Below, one piece after another: positions 13,653 to 22,029 of a stretch of DNA of 32,784 nucleotides; positions within the stretch are counted from its first letter, which is position 1; each line of letters starts with the position of its first letter. The stretch is from Lichenicola sp964245345 (lineage in GTDB: Bacteria; Pseudomonadota; Alphaproteobacteria; Acetobacterales; Acetobacteraceae). The notes beneath the pieces were generated by a model, which searched no databases, was not told the DNA's origin, and saw nothing but the letters and a program-made list of their open reading frames with translations. Position numbers and translations under genes: made by a program. Where the stretch lies: NCBI GenBank assembly GCA_964245345.1, contig CAXTMS010000016.1:1-32784 (forward strand). The letters run 5' to 3'.

Positions 13653-15769
13653 TATTCCTTGGCGCCATTGGCCTGGGCGCGCGCCGTTTCCAGCACCTTC
13701 TCCGGCGTGAAGCCGAACTTGGTCTGCAGGTCGGCGAGCGGCGCGGAGGCGCCAAAGGTGTGCATGGCGATGATGGCGCCCTTGAACCCGACATAGCGGT
13801 CCCAGCCGAACGAGGTCGCCTGCTCGATCGCCACCCGGCCGGTGACGTTCGACGGCAGCACGCTTTCCCGATAAGCCTCATCCTGCTCCTCGAACAGGTC
13901 GAACGAGGGCATGGACACCACGCGGGCCTTGATCCCTTCCGCCGTCAACGCCTCGTAGGCACCGACCGCCAGGGCCAGCTCCGAGCCGGTGGCCATCAGG
14001 ATCACCGCCGGGGTGCCGTCGCAGTCGCCGAGCACGTAGGCGCCCTTGGCGAGGCCTGAGGCGGGCGCATACTTGGTGCGGTCCAGGGTCGGCAGCGCCT
14101 GCCGGCTCAGGATCAACGCCGCTGGCTTTTCCTTGAGCGGCACGATCACGCGCCACGCCTCGGCGACCTCGTTGGCGTCGCCAGGGCGGATGGTCATGAT
14201 GCCAGGCGTGGCGCGGAGCTGCGCCAGCTGCTCGATCGGCTGGTGGGTCGGGCCGTCCTCGCCCACGCCGATGCTGTCATGGGTGAAGATGTAGACGACC
14301 GGCAGCTCCATGATTGCCGACAGGCGGATCGGCGCCTTCATGTAGTCGGAGAAGATCAGGAACCCGGAGCAGTATGGCCGGATGCCGGACAGGGCGATGC
14401 CGTTGCAGATCGAGCCCATGGCGTGCTCGCGCACGCCGAAATGCAGGTTGCGGCCACCGTAGTTCCCGGCCTCGTAGCTGCCCGCACCCTGGAAGGTCAG
14501 GTTGGTCTTGGTGGACGGGGACAGGTCGGCGGCGCCGCCGATCATCCACGGCACGTGCGGCGCGATCGCGTTCAGGATCTTGCCCGAGCTTTCACGGGAG
14601 GCGACGCCCTTCTTGTCGGCGTCGAAGGACGGGATCTCCTTGTCCCAGCCCTCGGGGAGATGGTGCTGGTTGATCATCTCCAGCTCGGCGGCGAGCTCCG
14701 GATACTCGCTCTTGTAGCGACCGATCATCTCCAGCCACTCGGCGTTGAGCGTCTGGCCGCGGGCGCCGATCCCGGCCTGGAAGTGCTTCGGCACCTCGTC
14801 CGGAACATAGAAGGTCTTGTCCTCCGGCCAGCCGTAGAACTTCTTGGTCCCGGCGACCTCCTCGTCACCAAGCGGCTCGCCATGGGCGGCGGCCGTGCCC
14901 GCCTTCTTCGGCGCGCCATAGGCGATCTGGCTGTGCACCACGATCAAAGTGGGCTTGCCGCCATCCACGCCGTCCTGTGCCCGCGCCGCCTCGAACTGCG
15001 CCCGCAGCAACCCGAGGTCGTTGGCGTCGTGCACTTCCAGCACGTTCCAACCGTAGCCTTCGAACCGCTTGTGGGTGTTCTCGATGAAGGCGAGGTCGGT
15101 CGAGCCCTCGATGCTGATCTGGTTGCTGTCGTACAGCCAGGTGAGGTTGGACAGCTTCAGATGGCCGGCGATGGAGGCCGCCTCGCTGGAGATGCCTTCC
15201 ATCTGGTCGCCGTCGCCGCTGAAGGTCCAGATGTGGTAGTCGAAGATCGGGAATCCGGGCTTGTTGTAGCGCTCGGCCAGCCAGCGCTGCGCCATCGCCA
15301 TGCCCACCGAGTTGCCGCAGCCCTGCCCGAGCGGGCCGGTGGTGGTCTCGACGCCGGAGGTGAAGCGGTACTCGGGATGGCCGGGCGTCTTGGAGCTGAG
15401 CTGGCGGAACTGCTTGAGGTCCTCGACCGTCAGCGACGGCTCCGAGCGGTCCTCGCCCTCGTTGACCGACTTCACCCCGGCCAGGAAGATCAGCGAGTAC
15501 AGCAGCATCGACGCGTGTCCGACCGACAGCACGAAGCGGTCGCGGTTCGGCCAGTTCGGGTCTTCCGGGTTGTAGCGGAGCAGCTGGTTCCACAGCACGT
15601 AGGCTGCCGGCGACAACGACATCGGGGTGCCGGGATGGCCCGACTTCGCCTTCTGCACCGCGTCCATCGCCAGGGTGCGCATCGTGTTGATGCAGAGCTG
15701 GTCGATCGCGGCCGGACCGCCCGAGGAACCGTCCGGTGCACGCAGGAGATCGCGCTCGCCTGAACCCAT
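13652..15769 (-). CDS. tkt: Transketolase
   Basis: The 705-residue thiamine-diphosphate enzyme transfers two-carbon ketol units between pentose, tetrose and hexose phosphates. Evidence in order: SGHPGTPMSLSPAAYVLW (about 43-60), GPLGQGCGNSVGMAMA, WTFSGDGDQMEG (about 181-192, the GDG thiamine-diphosphate and metal motif), and NLHFGVREHAMGSICNG, which holds the glutamate that activates the cofactor. The C-terminal domain contains VAIEQATSFGWDRYVG. The start at ATG 15769 is supported by AAGGCGG at 7 bases; the frame continues upstream without family similarity. Being first and preceded by a 214-base gap, it is the likely promoter-proximal gene of the pentose-phosphate cluster. Confidence 0.96.
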   Translation of the reverse strand: MGSGERDLLRAPDGSSGGPAAIDQLCINTMRTLAMDAVQKAKSGHPGTPMSLSPAAYVLWNQLLRYNPEDPNWPNRDRFVLSVGHASMLLYSLIFLAGVKSVNEGEDRSEPSLTVEDLKQFRQLSSKTPGHPEYRFTSGVETTTGPLGQGCGNSVGMAMAQRWLAERYNKPGFPIFDYHIWTFSGDGDQMEGISSEAASIAGHLKLSNLTWLYDSNQISIEGSTDLAFIENTHKRFEGYGWNVLEVHDANDLGLLRAQFEAARAQDGVDGGKPTLIVVHSQIAYGAPKKAGTAAAHGEPLGDEEVAGTKKFYGWPEDKTFYVPDEVPKHFQAGIGARGQTLNAEWLEMIGRYKSEYPELAAELEMINQHHLPEGWDKEIPSFDADKKGVASRESSGKILNAIAPHVPWMIGGAADLSPSTKTNLTFQGAGSYEAGNYGGRNLHFGVREHAMGSICNGIALSGIRPYCSGFLIFSDYMKAPIRLSAIMELPVVYIFTHDSIGVGEDGPTHQPIEQLAQLRATPGIMTIRPGDANEVAEAWRVIVPLKEKPAALILSRQALPTLDRTKYAPASGLAKGAYVLGDCDGTPAVILMATGSELALAVGAYEALTAEGIKARVVSMPSFDLFEEQDEAYRESVLPSNVTGRVAIEQATSFGWDRYVGFKGAIIAMHTFGASAPLADLQTKFGFTPEKVLETARAQANGAKE

Positions 15770-15822
15770 GGAGAAACCGCCTTCCGTTGTCGTCGCTGCC
15801 TGGCCGGAACCTGACCGACGCC

Positions 15823-15857
15823 ATGTTGCAGTGCAGCGAACCAGTCGGCAAGCCGAC
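15823..15857 (-). promoter_or_regulatory. Candidate promoter with overlapping dyad for the pentose-phosphate cluster
   Basis: On the minus strand TTGCCG (15851-15846) and CAACAT (15828-15823) are separated by 17 bases, a weak match to the -35/-10 consensus. The -35 element lies inside the perfect dyad GTCGGC-AA-GCCGAC at 15844-15857, so a repressor bound there would cover it. The position, 54 to 88 bases before the tkt start, is suitable. Both are guesses from pattern alone. Confidence 0.3.
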
Positions 15858-15921
15858 AGTCCGACATCCGCGGCACGCTGCACCCAATCGGGCTCACGGG
15901 GAACGCGCCACTCTTCTTCCG

Positions 15922-15962
15922 GGTTGCGACCGGGCATCACGAAAGCTCGATGCCTCGCAACC
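15922..15962. terminator. Strong hairpin downstream of the RND pump gene
   Basis: GGTTGCGA 15922-15929 pairs with TCGCAACC 15955-15962. After a 3-base bulge, GGCATC 15933-15938 pairs with GATGCC 15949-15954, leaving a 10-base loop. It begins about 22 bases after the pump stop codon on the minus strand and precedes the suggested tkt promoter, which fits an operon end. The minus-strand sequence after the stem is purine-rich rather than T-rich, so it may need a factor to stop transcription. Confidence 0.5.
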
Positions 15963-15983
15963 ACAACAAACAAGGGCAGCCAG

Positions 15984-18900
15984 CTAGTGCTCGCGATGCG
16001 CGCCGATGCCGAGCTGGCGGTGGAACCATTCGCGGATGGTCTGGAAGGTGACGTAGAGCATCGGGATGATGAAGATGCCGATGCCGCTCGCCATCAGCAT
16101 GCCGGCGAACACCGGGGTGCCGACGTCGCGGCGGCTGACCGACGCGGCACCCGTGGCCGTCACCAGCGGCAGCAGGCCGAGGATAAAGGCGAACGAGGTC
16201 ATCATCACCGCGCGAAACCGCATGTGCGCGCCCTGCCGCGCCGCCTCGCGTATGCTTTCGCCGGCCTCGCGGCGCTCCTTGGCGAACTCGACGATCAGGA
16301 TCCCGTTCTTCGCCGCCAACGCGATCAGCACCACCAGCCCGATCTGGGCATAGAGATCGAGCGACAGCCCGCCCAGCACGATGCCGATGAACGCGCCCAG
16401 CACGCCCACCGACACCGACAACAGCACCGGGATCGGGATGATCCAGCTTTCGTACAACGCCACCAGGAACAGGAACGCGAACAGCAGCGCCATGGCCAGG
16501 ATGATCCCGGTCTTTCCCGACGCCGCCACCTCCTGATAGGCGGTGCTGGTCCACTCGTAGTCGTAGCCGGACTGCAGGGTGCGGGCCGAGATCTGCGCCA
16601 TGGTCGCAAGCGCGGTGCCAGACGACACGTGCGGCGCCGGAGTGCCGTTGACGGTGATGGCGCGGAAGTTGTTGTAGCGCGTGATCGCCTGCGGGCCGGT
16701 GACGATGCGCAGGGTTGCCAGCGCCCGGAGCGGCACCGTGCCGCCGCTCGCGTTGCGTATGTAGAGCCGCCACAGGTCGTCGATCTTGGATCGGTCGCGC
16801 GCCTCGCCCTCGACGTTGACCTGCCACACCCGGCCGAACAGGTTGAAGTCGTTGACGTAGCTGCCGCCCAGCGTGGTCTGCAGCGCGTTGAAGATGTCGT
16901 TGACGTTGACGCCAAGCGCCTGTGCCTTGGCCCGGTCGATGTCGAGGTAGAGCGACGGGGTGTTGGCGGTGAAGGTGGTGAACACGCGCGCCAGGTTGGG
17001 GCTCTGGTTGGCGTTGGCGATCAGGCCGCGCAGCTGGCTCGCCAGCTGACCGGTATCCTGTCCTTCCAGCGCTTCCAGCTCGTACTCGAAGCCGCCGCCG
17101 GGCGACAGGCCGATGATCGGCGGCAGGTTGAACGGGAACACGGTGGCCTGGCGTATGCCCTGGCTCTCGCCGAACACCCGGCCGATCAGCGCGGTGGCAC
17201 CCTCGGCGGCCGTGGTGCGGTCCTGGAACGCCTTGAGCCGCACGAACACGAAGCCGGCGTTCGGCTCCTGCACCCCGTCCAGGAACGAGTAGCCGATCAC
17301 GCCGAAGGTGTGCGCCGCCCCCGGTAGGTTGTGCGCCAGCTTCTCCACCTGCGCCACCACGCCGCTGGTGCGCCCGACCGCGGCAGCGTCCGGCAGCTGC
17401 ACGTTGATGAAGAAGCCGCCCTGGTCCTCCTCCGGCAGGAATCCGGCCGGCAGGGTGCGCTGCATCAGCGCGATCAAGACACCGGCCCCGACCACCACCA
17501 GGACGCCGCCGATGGCGAAACCGAGCAGCCGCGACACCACGCGGGAATACCCGTTGCGCACCGCGTCGATCACCCGCGATACCCGCCCCATGATGCCGCG
17601 CCTGGGGCCGGAATGGCGCAGGAACACCCCGCACAACGCTGGCGACAGAGTCAGCGCGTTCAGCGCCGAGATCAGCATGGCGGTGCAGATGGTCAGCGCG
17701 AACTGCCGGAACAGCACGCCGGACAGCCCGGGAATGAAGGCGATCGGCACGAACACCGACAGCAGCACCAGGGTGATGGCGATGATCGGCCCGGTGATCT
17801 GCGTCATCGCCTTCTTGGTGGCGTCCGCCGGCGACAGCTCGGGCTCCTCCTCCATCACCCGCTCGACGTTCTCCACCACCACGATGGCGTCGTCGACCAC
17901 GATGCCGATCGCCAGCACCATCGCCAGCAACGACACCGTGTTGGCGGATATCCCCAGCGCGGTCATGCCGGCAAAGGCGCCGATCAGGCTGACCGGGATG
18001 GCGATAGTGGGGATGATGGTGGCGCGCAGGCTGCCCAGGAACAGGAACACCACGATCACCACCAGCGCGAAGGCCTGGATGATGGTCTTGATCACCTCGT
18101 GCACGGTGTCGCGCACGAAGTCGGTGCTGTCATAGGTGATGTTGTAGGTGAGGCCAGGCGGGAAGCGGTGCGACAGCCGCGACACCAGCCCACGGATCGC
18201 GGTGGCGGTGTCGAGCGCGTTGGCGCCGGGGGACAGGTAGATCGCCAGCGCCACGGACGGGTTGCCGTCGAAGCGTGACTCGGAGTCCAGCGTCTGCGCG
18301 CCGAGCTCCACCCGCGCCACGTCGCTCAGGCGGAGCACCGAGCCGTCCGGCTGCGCGCGGATCACGATGGCGCCGAACTGCGCCGGCGTCACCAGCCTGC
18401 CTTGGGTCTGCACGTTGAACTGGTACTGCTGGTCCGGCCCGGTCGGACGCGCGCCGATGCGGCCCACCGCCGCCACCGTGTTCTGCTGCGCGATCGCGGT
18501 GGTGATGTCCGACGGCGACAGGCCCAGGTTGGTCAGCCGGTCGGTGTCGAACCAGATCCGCATCGAGTAGTTCTGCCGCGACAGGAGCGACGCCTGGCCC
18601 ACGCCCGGCGTGCGCGACACGCCGTCGATGACGTTGATGGTCATGTAGTTGGCGATGAACAGCGGCTTGAACACGTTGGTCGGGCTGTAGAAGTTGATGA
18701 ACATCAGGATCGCCGACGAGCGCTTCTGCACCGTCAGGCCTTCCGCCTGCACCGTCGCCGGCAGCTCGGCGTTCGCCGTCTGCACCCGGTTCAGCACGTT
18801 GACGGTGTTGACGTCGGGGTTGGTGCCGAGCTGGAAGCTGACGGTCAGGCCGTACGAGCCGTCGTTGCCGCTGGCCGAGCGCATGTAGATCATCTTGTCG

Positions 18901-19118
18901 ACGCCGACGACCTGCGCCTCGATCGGCTGCGCCACCGACTGCTCGACCACGGAGGCGGACGCGCCCGGATAGGTCGCCGTCACCTGCACCTGCGGCGGCA
19001 CCACGTCCGGGAACTGCGCCACCGGGATCCGGGTCAGGCCGACGATGCCGGCCAGCGTGATGACGATCGCGATCACGATCGCCAGCCGGGGCCGGTCGAT
19101 GAAGACGCCGGAGATCAT
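15984..19118 (-). CDS. RND efflux pump inner-membrane transporter (HAE1 / AcrB-MexB type)
   Basis: The 1044-residue proton-driven pump has the standard RND plan: an N-terminal helix (FIDRPRLAIVIAIVITLAG), a large periplasmic loop, helices 2-6, a second periplasmic loop and helices 8-12. The proton-relay aspartates are in AIGIVVDDAIVVVENVER (about residue 405), the relay lysine in LAAKNGILIVEFAKE and the conserved arginine in HMRFRAVMMTSFAFILG. Length and motifs fit hydrophobic/amphiphilic efflux pumps for drugs, dyes or solvents; the substrate cannot be deduced. ATG 19118 lies 9 bases after the adaptor stop, and the stop codon forms part of its ribosome-binding site (TAGGAT). No outer-membrane channel gene is adjacent, so it must use one encoded elsewhere. 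Confidence 0.96.
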   Translation of the reverse strand: MISGVFIDRPRLAIVIAIVITLAGIVGLTRIPVAQFPDVVPPQVQVTATYPGASASVVEQSVAQPIEAQVVGVDKMIYMRSASGNDGSYGLTVSFQLGTNPDVNTVNVLNRVQTANAELPATVQAEGLTVQKRSSAILMFINFYSPTNVFKPLFIANYMTINVIDGVSRTPGVGQASLLSRQNYSMRIWFDTDRLTNLGLSPSDITTAIAQQNTVAAVGRIGARPTGPDQQYQFNVQTQGRLVTPAQFGAIVIRAQPDGSVLRLSDVARVELGAQTLDSESRFDGNPSVALAIYLSPGANALDTATAIRGLVSRLSHRFPPGLTYNITYDSTDFVRDTVHEVIKTIIQAFALVVIVVFLFLGSLRATIIPTIAIPVSLIGAFAGMTALGISANTVSLLAMVLAIGIVVDDAIVVVENVERVMEEEPELSPADATKKAMTQITGPIIAITLVLLSVFVPIAFIPGLSGVLFRQFALTICTAMLISALNALTLSPALCGVFLRHSGPRRGIMGRVSRVIDAVRNGYSRVVSRLLGFAIGGVLVVVGAGVLIALMQRTLPAGFLPEEDQGGFFINVQLPDAAAVGRTSGVVAQVEKLAHNLPGAAHTFGVIGYSFLDGVQEPNAGFVFVRLKAFQDRTTAAEGATALIGRVFGESQGIRQATVFPFNLPPIIGLSPGGGFEYELEALEGQDTGQLASQLRGLIANANQSPNLARVFTTFTANTPSLYLDIDRAKAQALGVNVNDIFNALQTTLGGSYVNDFNLFGRVWQVNVEGEARDRSKIDDLWRLYIRNASGGTVPLRALATLRIVTGPQAITRYNNFRAITVNGTPAPHVSSGTALATMAQISARTLQSGYDYEWTSTAYQEVAASGKTGIILAMALLFAFLFLVALYESWIIPIPVLLSVSVGVLGAFIGIVLGGLSLDLYAQIGLVVLIALAAKNGILIVEFAKERREAGESIREAARQGAHMRFRAVMMTSFAFILGLLPLVTATGAASVSRRDVGTPVFAGMLMASGIGIFIIPMLYVTFQTIREWFHRQLGIGAHREH

Positions 19119-19127
19119 GGCGGGATC

Positions 19128-20537
19128 CTAGTGCTGGCTCGAGCTGCTGCTGGGGGCGGACGGGGACGGGTTGCCCTGGCTGGCAGCGGCCTGGTCCTTG
19201 GATGCCTGGCTGCCGCCGCTCGTTCCGCCCTGGCCGGCGTTCTGGCCGCTTCCCGACGCGCCGGTGTTGGCTGGGCCGCCGGTCGCGGCGCCGCCGGACC
19301 CGGCGTTGCGGCCGGCACCGGATTGCTGCCCCTGCGCTCCGTCGGGATCGGCCACCACAGGCTGCGGCGCGGCGGGCGACACCGCACCCCCGTCGCGCAC
19401 CTTCTGCAGCCCGTCGACGATGATCCCCTCGCCTTCGGTCAGGCCGGACAGCACCACCGAGTCCGTGCCGACGATGTCGCCCAGCTTCAGGTTGATCCGC
19501 TTGGCATGGTGCTGCGCGTCCACCGTGAACACGTAGTCGCCCTGCTGGTCCGACAGCACGGCCGCGCGCGGGACCACCAGGCGCTGCACCGGATGCGGGT
19601 CCTGCACCGTGACGGTGACGAACTCGCCGTCCACCAGCTGGCGGCTGGTGAGCCCGTTGCCGCCGTTCTGCCCGCGCTTGGGGTTGGCGATCGTGGCGCG
19701 CAGGGTGATGGTGTCGGTCTGGGTGGCCACCGTCGGCGACACGTAGTCGAGGTGGCCGTCATGGTCGTACTGCGAGCCGTCGCCAAGCGTGAGCTTGACC
19801 GCCGCTTCCCCGAGGCCGCCGCTGTTCTGGTACTTCTTCTGCAGGCTCAGCACGTCACGGGTGGCGGCCGGGAACACCACGTACATCGGGTCCTGGGTGA
19901 CGATGGTGGCGAGCGTGCCGCTGGTCGGGCTGACCACGTTGCCCTGGTTCACGGCGGTCGAGGTGATGCGCCCGTCGACGGGAGCGCGGATCTCGGTGTA
20001 GCCCAGCTGGATCTGCGCGCTCTGCAGGTTGCCCTGCGCGGTAAGAACGTTGGCGGCACCGCTTTGCGCGGACTCGGCCGCGTTGTCGTAGGCCTGCTTC
20101 TGGCCAGCCGGCGTCTTCAACAACTGCGCCTGGCGCTGGAAGTTGACCCGGGCGTTGACCACGTTGGCCTGCGCCTGGGCCAGCGTGCCCTGCTGCGCCA
20201 GCACCTGCGCCTGGAACGGCCCTTGTTCCAGCACGTAGAGCAGGTCGCCCTTCTTCACCTCGGCACCCTCGTCGAACAGGCGCTTGTCCAGGTAGGCGGT
20301 CACGCGGGCGATCAGCGCCACCCGGTCGATCGCCTGGATCCGGCCGATATACTGCGCGCTGCTGGTCACCGGCTGGCTGTGCACCGTGGCCACGCCGACC
20401 ACAGGCGGCGGCGGAGCCGGCGGGGGCGCCGCCAGCGCAGCGTCCGAAGTCGTGGCGACGACGGCCGAAACGAAGGAGGCGGCGGCAAGCGGGCAGAAGA
20501 CAACAAGCGCCATGGCCCGTGCTGATGGACGCGACAT
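19128..20537 (-). CDS. RND efflux periplasmic adaptor (membrane fusion protein)
   Basis: The 469-residue protein bridges the pump and an outer-membrane channel. It has a Sec signal peptide (hydrophobic run ALVVFCPLAAASFVSAVVA, likely cleavage near SDAALA), but no obvious lipobox. A lipoyl/barrel-sandwich start (VTAYLDKRLFDEGAEVKKGD) is followed by an alpha-helical hairpin (AQAQANVVNARVNFQRQAQLL), the second lipoyl half (TEIRAPVDGRITST) and a beta-barrel. ATG 20537 is preferred to ATG 20561 because AAGGA lies 8-9 bases upstream of it. Odd: the last 80 or so residues are a Gly/Ser/Ala/Gln-rich disordered tail, longer than in typical adaptors. It is co-transcribed with the pump gene. Confidence 0.94.
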   Translation of the reverse strand: MSRPSARAMALVVFCPLAAASFVSAVVATTSDAALAAPPPAPPPPVVGVATVHSQPVTSSAQYIGRIQAIDRVALIARVTAYLDKRLFDEGAEVKKGDLLYVLEQGPFQAQVLAQQGTLAQAQANVVNARVNFQRQAQLLKTPAGQKQAYDNAAESAQSGAANVLTAQGNLQSAQIQLGYTEIRAPVDGRITSTAVNQGNVVSPTSGTLATIVTQDPMYVVFPAATRDVLSLQKKYQNSGGLGEAAVKLTLGDGSQYDHDGHLDYVSPTVATQTDTITLRATIANPKRGQNGGNGLTSRQLVDGEFVTVTVQDPHPVQRLVVPRAAVLSDQQGDYVFTVDAQHHAKRINLKLGDIVGTDSVVLSGLTEGEGIIVDGLQKVRDGGAVSPAAPQPVVADPDGAQGQQSGAGRNAGSGGAATGGPANTGASGSGQNAGQGGTSGGSQASKDQAAASQGNPSPSAPSSSSSQH

Positions 20538-20586
20538 CCGGAGGTTCCTTGGTTCGGCCATGGCCGGAACCGGCCGCTACGAGGCA

Positions 20587-20598
20587 GACCGATCGGTC
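20587..20598. promoter_or_regulatory. Perfect 12-base palindrome, candidate TetR-type operator for the efflux genes
   Basis: GACCGATCGGTC reads the same on both strands and lies 50 bases before the adaptor start in the divergent intergenic region. Short palindromes of this kind are common operators of TetR-family efflux repressors, but no such repressor gene is in the window. Another near-palindrome (GGCCGGAACCGGCC, 20562-20575) lies closer to the gene. Confidence 0.35.
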
Positions 20599-20601
20599 GC
20601 T

Positions 20602-20631
20602 GCATTACAGGGCCGGTCGCGACAGGCGCAA
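20602..20631 (-). promoter_or_regulatory. Candidate promoter of the RND efflux operon
   Basis: On the minus strand TTGCGC (20631-20626) and TAATGC (20607-20602) are separated by 18 bases. The palindrome at 20587-20598 would then cover the transcription start, a classic repressor position. The match to consensus is modest. Confidence 0.3.
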
Positions 20632-20760
20632 CTGCCGTTGACGCGTGACGTTGCCCTGCACCGGCGATATGCCACAAGGGCACAGCTCCGCCATGGCGGT
20701 GCCGGCAGGAGAAGCTCCGGGCAGATGCCGAGCCAGATGTCGACTGCAGCAGCAGGCGCG

Positions 20761-22029
20761 ATGCGGTCTCATGTGACCCGCCCTCACAAGGTCGTGATTG
20801 TCGGTGGTGGCTTCGGCGGCTTGAACGCCGCCCGGACGCTGGCTGGCACCGGGTGCGCCGTCACGGTGATCGACCGCACCAACCACACCCTGTTCCAGCC
20901 GCTGCTCTACCAGGTGGCCACCGCGGCGCTGAGCGTCACCAGCATCGCGGTGCCGATCCGCTCGGTGTTTCGGCGCACCAGCAACGTGGCCGTGCTGATG
21001 GCGGAGGTGACCGGCGTCGACCGCAGGCGACGGAGCGTCGTCCTGGAGGGTCACCCGCCGATCTCCTACGACACCCTGGTGCTGGCGACGGGCTCGGTCT
21101 ACTCGTGGTTCGGCCACGACGACTGGGCCTCGCGGGCGCCGGCGCTCAAGAGTGCCGTCGACGCGTTGTCGCTGCGCTCCCGCCTGCTCGAGGCGTTCGA
21201 GCGCGCCGAGTCTGCGGACGATCCCGCCGAGGTGCGCCGGCTTCTGACCTTCGTGGTGGTCGGCGCCGGCCCGACCGGGGTGGAAATGGCGGGTTCGATC
21301 GCCGAGCTCGCCCGCCACACCCTGGCGCGCGACTTCCGGCACATCCAGCCTTCCACCGCCCGGATCGTGCTGTGCGACGCCGGCGACCGCGTGCTGGCCA
21401 CCTTTCCGAAGCGCTTGTCCGACTACGCCGCACGTCGGCTGCAGCGCATCGGGGTCGAGCTGAGGCTCGGCGCCGGGGTGAAGGCGCTGGACGAACGCGG
21501 CGTGGTGGCCGGGGACGAGCGCATCGACGCCGCCTTCGTGTTCTGGGCCGCAGGCACCGCGGCGACGCCGGTGGCGCGCTGGCTCGGCATCGTGAGCGGC
21601 CGGCGCGGCCTGGTGGCGGTGGAGCCGGATTGCAGCCTGCCCGGCCATCCGGAGGTCTTCGTGATCGGCGACGCGGCGGCACTCGACGGGCCGGACGGCA
21701 AGCCGCTGCCGGGGCTCGGATCGGTTGCCAAGCAGCAGGGCAAGCATGTCGGCCGGGTGATCGCCGCCCGGCTTGCCGGCCGGCCCTCGCCCGGACCGTT
21801 CCGCTACACCGACTGGGGCCAGCTGGCGGTGATCGGCCGTTCCTCCGCGGTGGCGGATTTCGGCCGTGTGCGCCTGACCGGCCTGCCCGCCTGGCTGGTG
21901 TGGAGCGCGGTGCACCTGCTGCTGCTGGTGAGCGCGCAGAACCGGGTCGCGGTGTACGTGAACTGGGTGTCGGCCTGGCTCACCTATAGCCGCGGCGCCC
22001 GCGTCATCACCGAGCCGCCGCGCGCATGA
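20761..22029 (+). CDS. ndh: Type II NADH dehydrogenase / NAD(P)/FAD-dependent oxidoreductase
   Basis: The 422-residue flavoprotein has an FAD-binding GGGFGG near residue 15 (KVVIVGGGFGGLNAARTL), RTNHTLFQPLLYQVATAAL characteristic of NDH-2 enzymes, and a second dinucleotide site VVVGAGPTGVEMAGSIAEL. PEVFVIGDAA closes the FAD site and KQQGKHVG lies in the quinone-site region. NDH-2 passes electrons from NADH to quinone without pumping protons; the C-terminal stretch (WLVWSAVHLLLLVSAQNRV) is amphipathic to hydrophobic and likely attaches to the membrane. ATG 20761 fits the family N-terminus, but its ribosome-binding site is weak; ATGs at 20725 and 20740 in the same frame are alternatives. Its stop overlaps the next gene's start as ATGA. 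Confidence 0.92.
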   Translation: MRSHVTRPHKVVIVGGGFGGLNAARTLAGTGCAVTVIDRTNHTLFQPLLYQVATAALSVTSIAVPIRSVFRRTSNVAVLMAEVTGVDRRRRSVVLEGHPPISYDTLVLATGSVYSWFGHDDWASRAPALKSAVDALSLRSRLLEAFERAESADDPAEVRRLLTFVVVGAGPTGVEMAGSIAELARHTLARDFRHIQPSTARIVLCDAGDRVLATFPKRLSDYAARRLQRIGVELRLGAGVKALDERGVVAGDERIDAAFVFWAAGTAATPVARWLGIVSGRRGLVAVEPDCSLPGHPEVFVIGDAAALDGPDGKPLPGLGSVAKQQGKHVGRVIAARLAGRPSPGPFRYTDWGQLAVIGRSSAVADFGRVRLTGLPAWLVWSAVHLLLLVSAQNRVAVYVNWVSAWLTYSRGARVITEPPRA

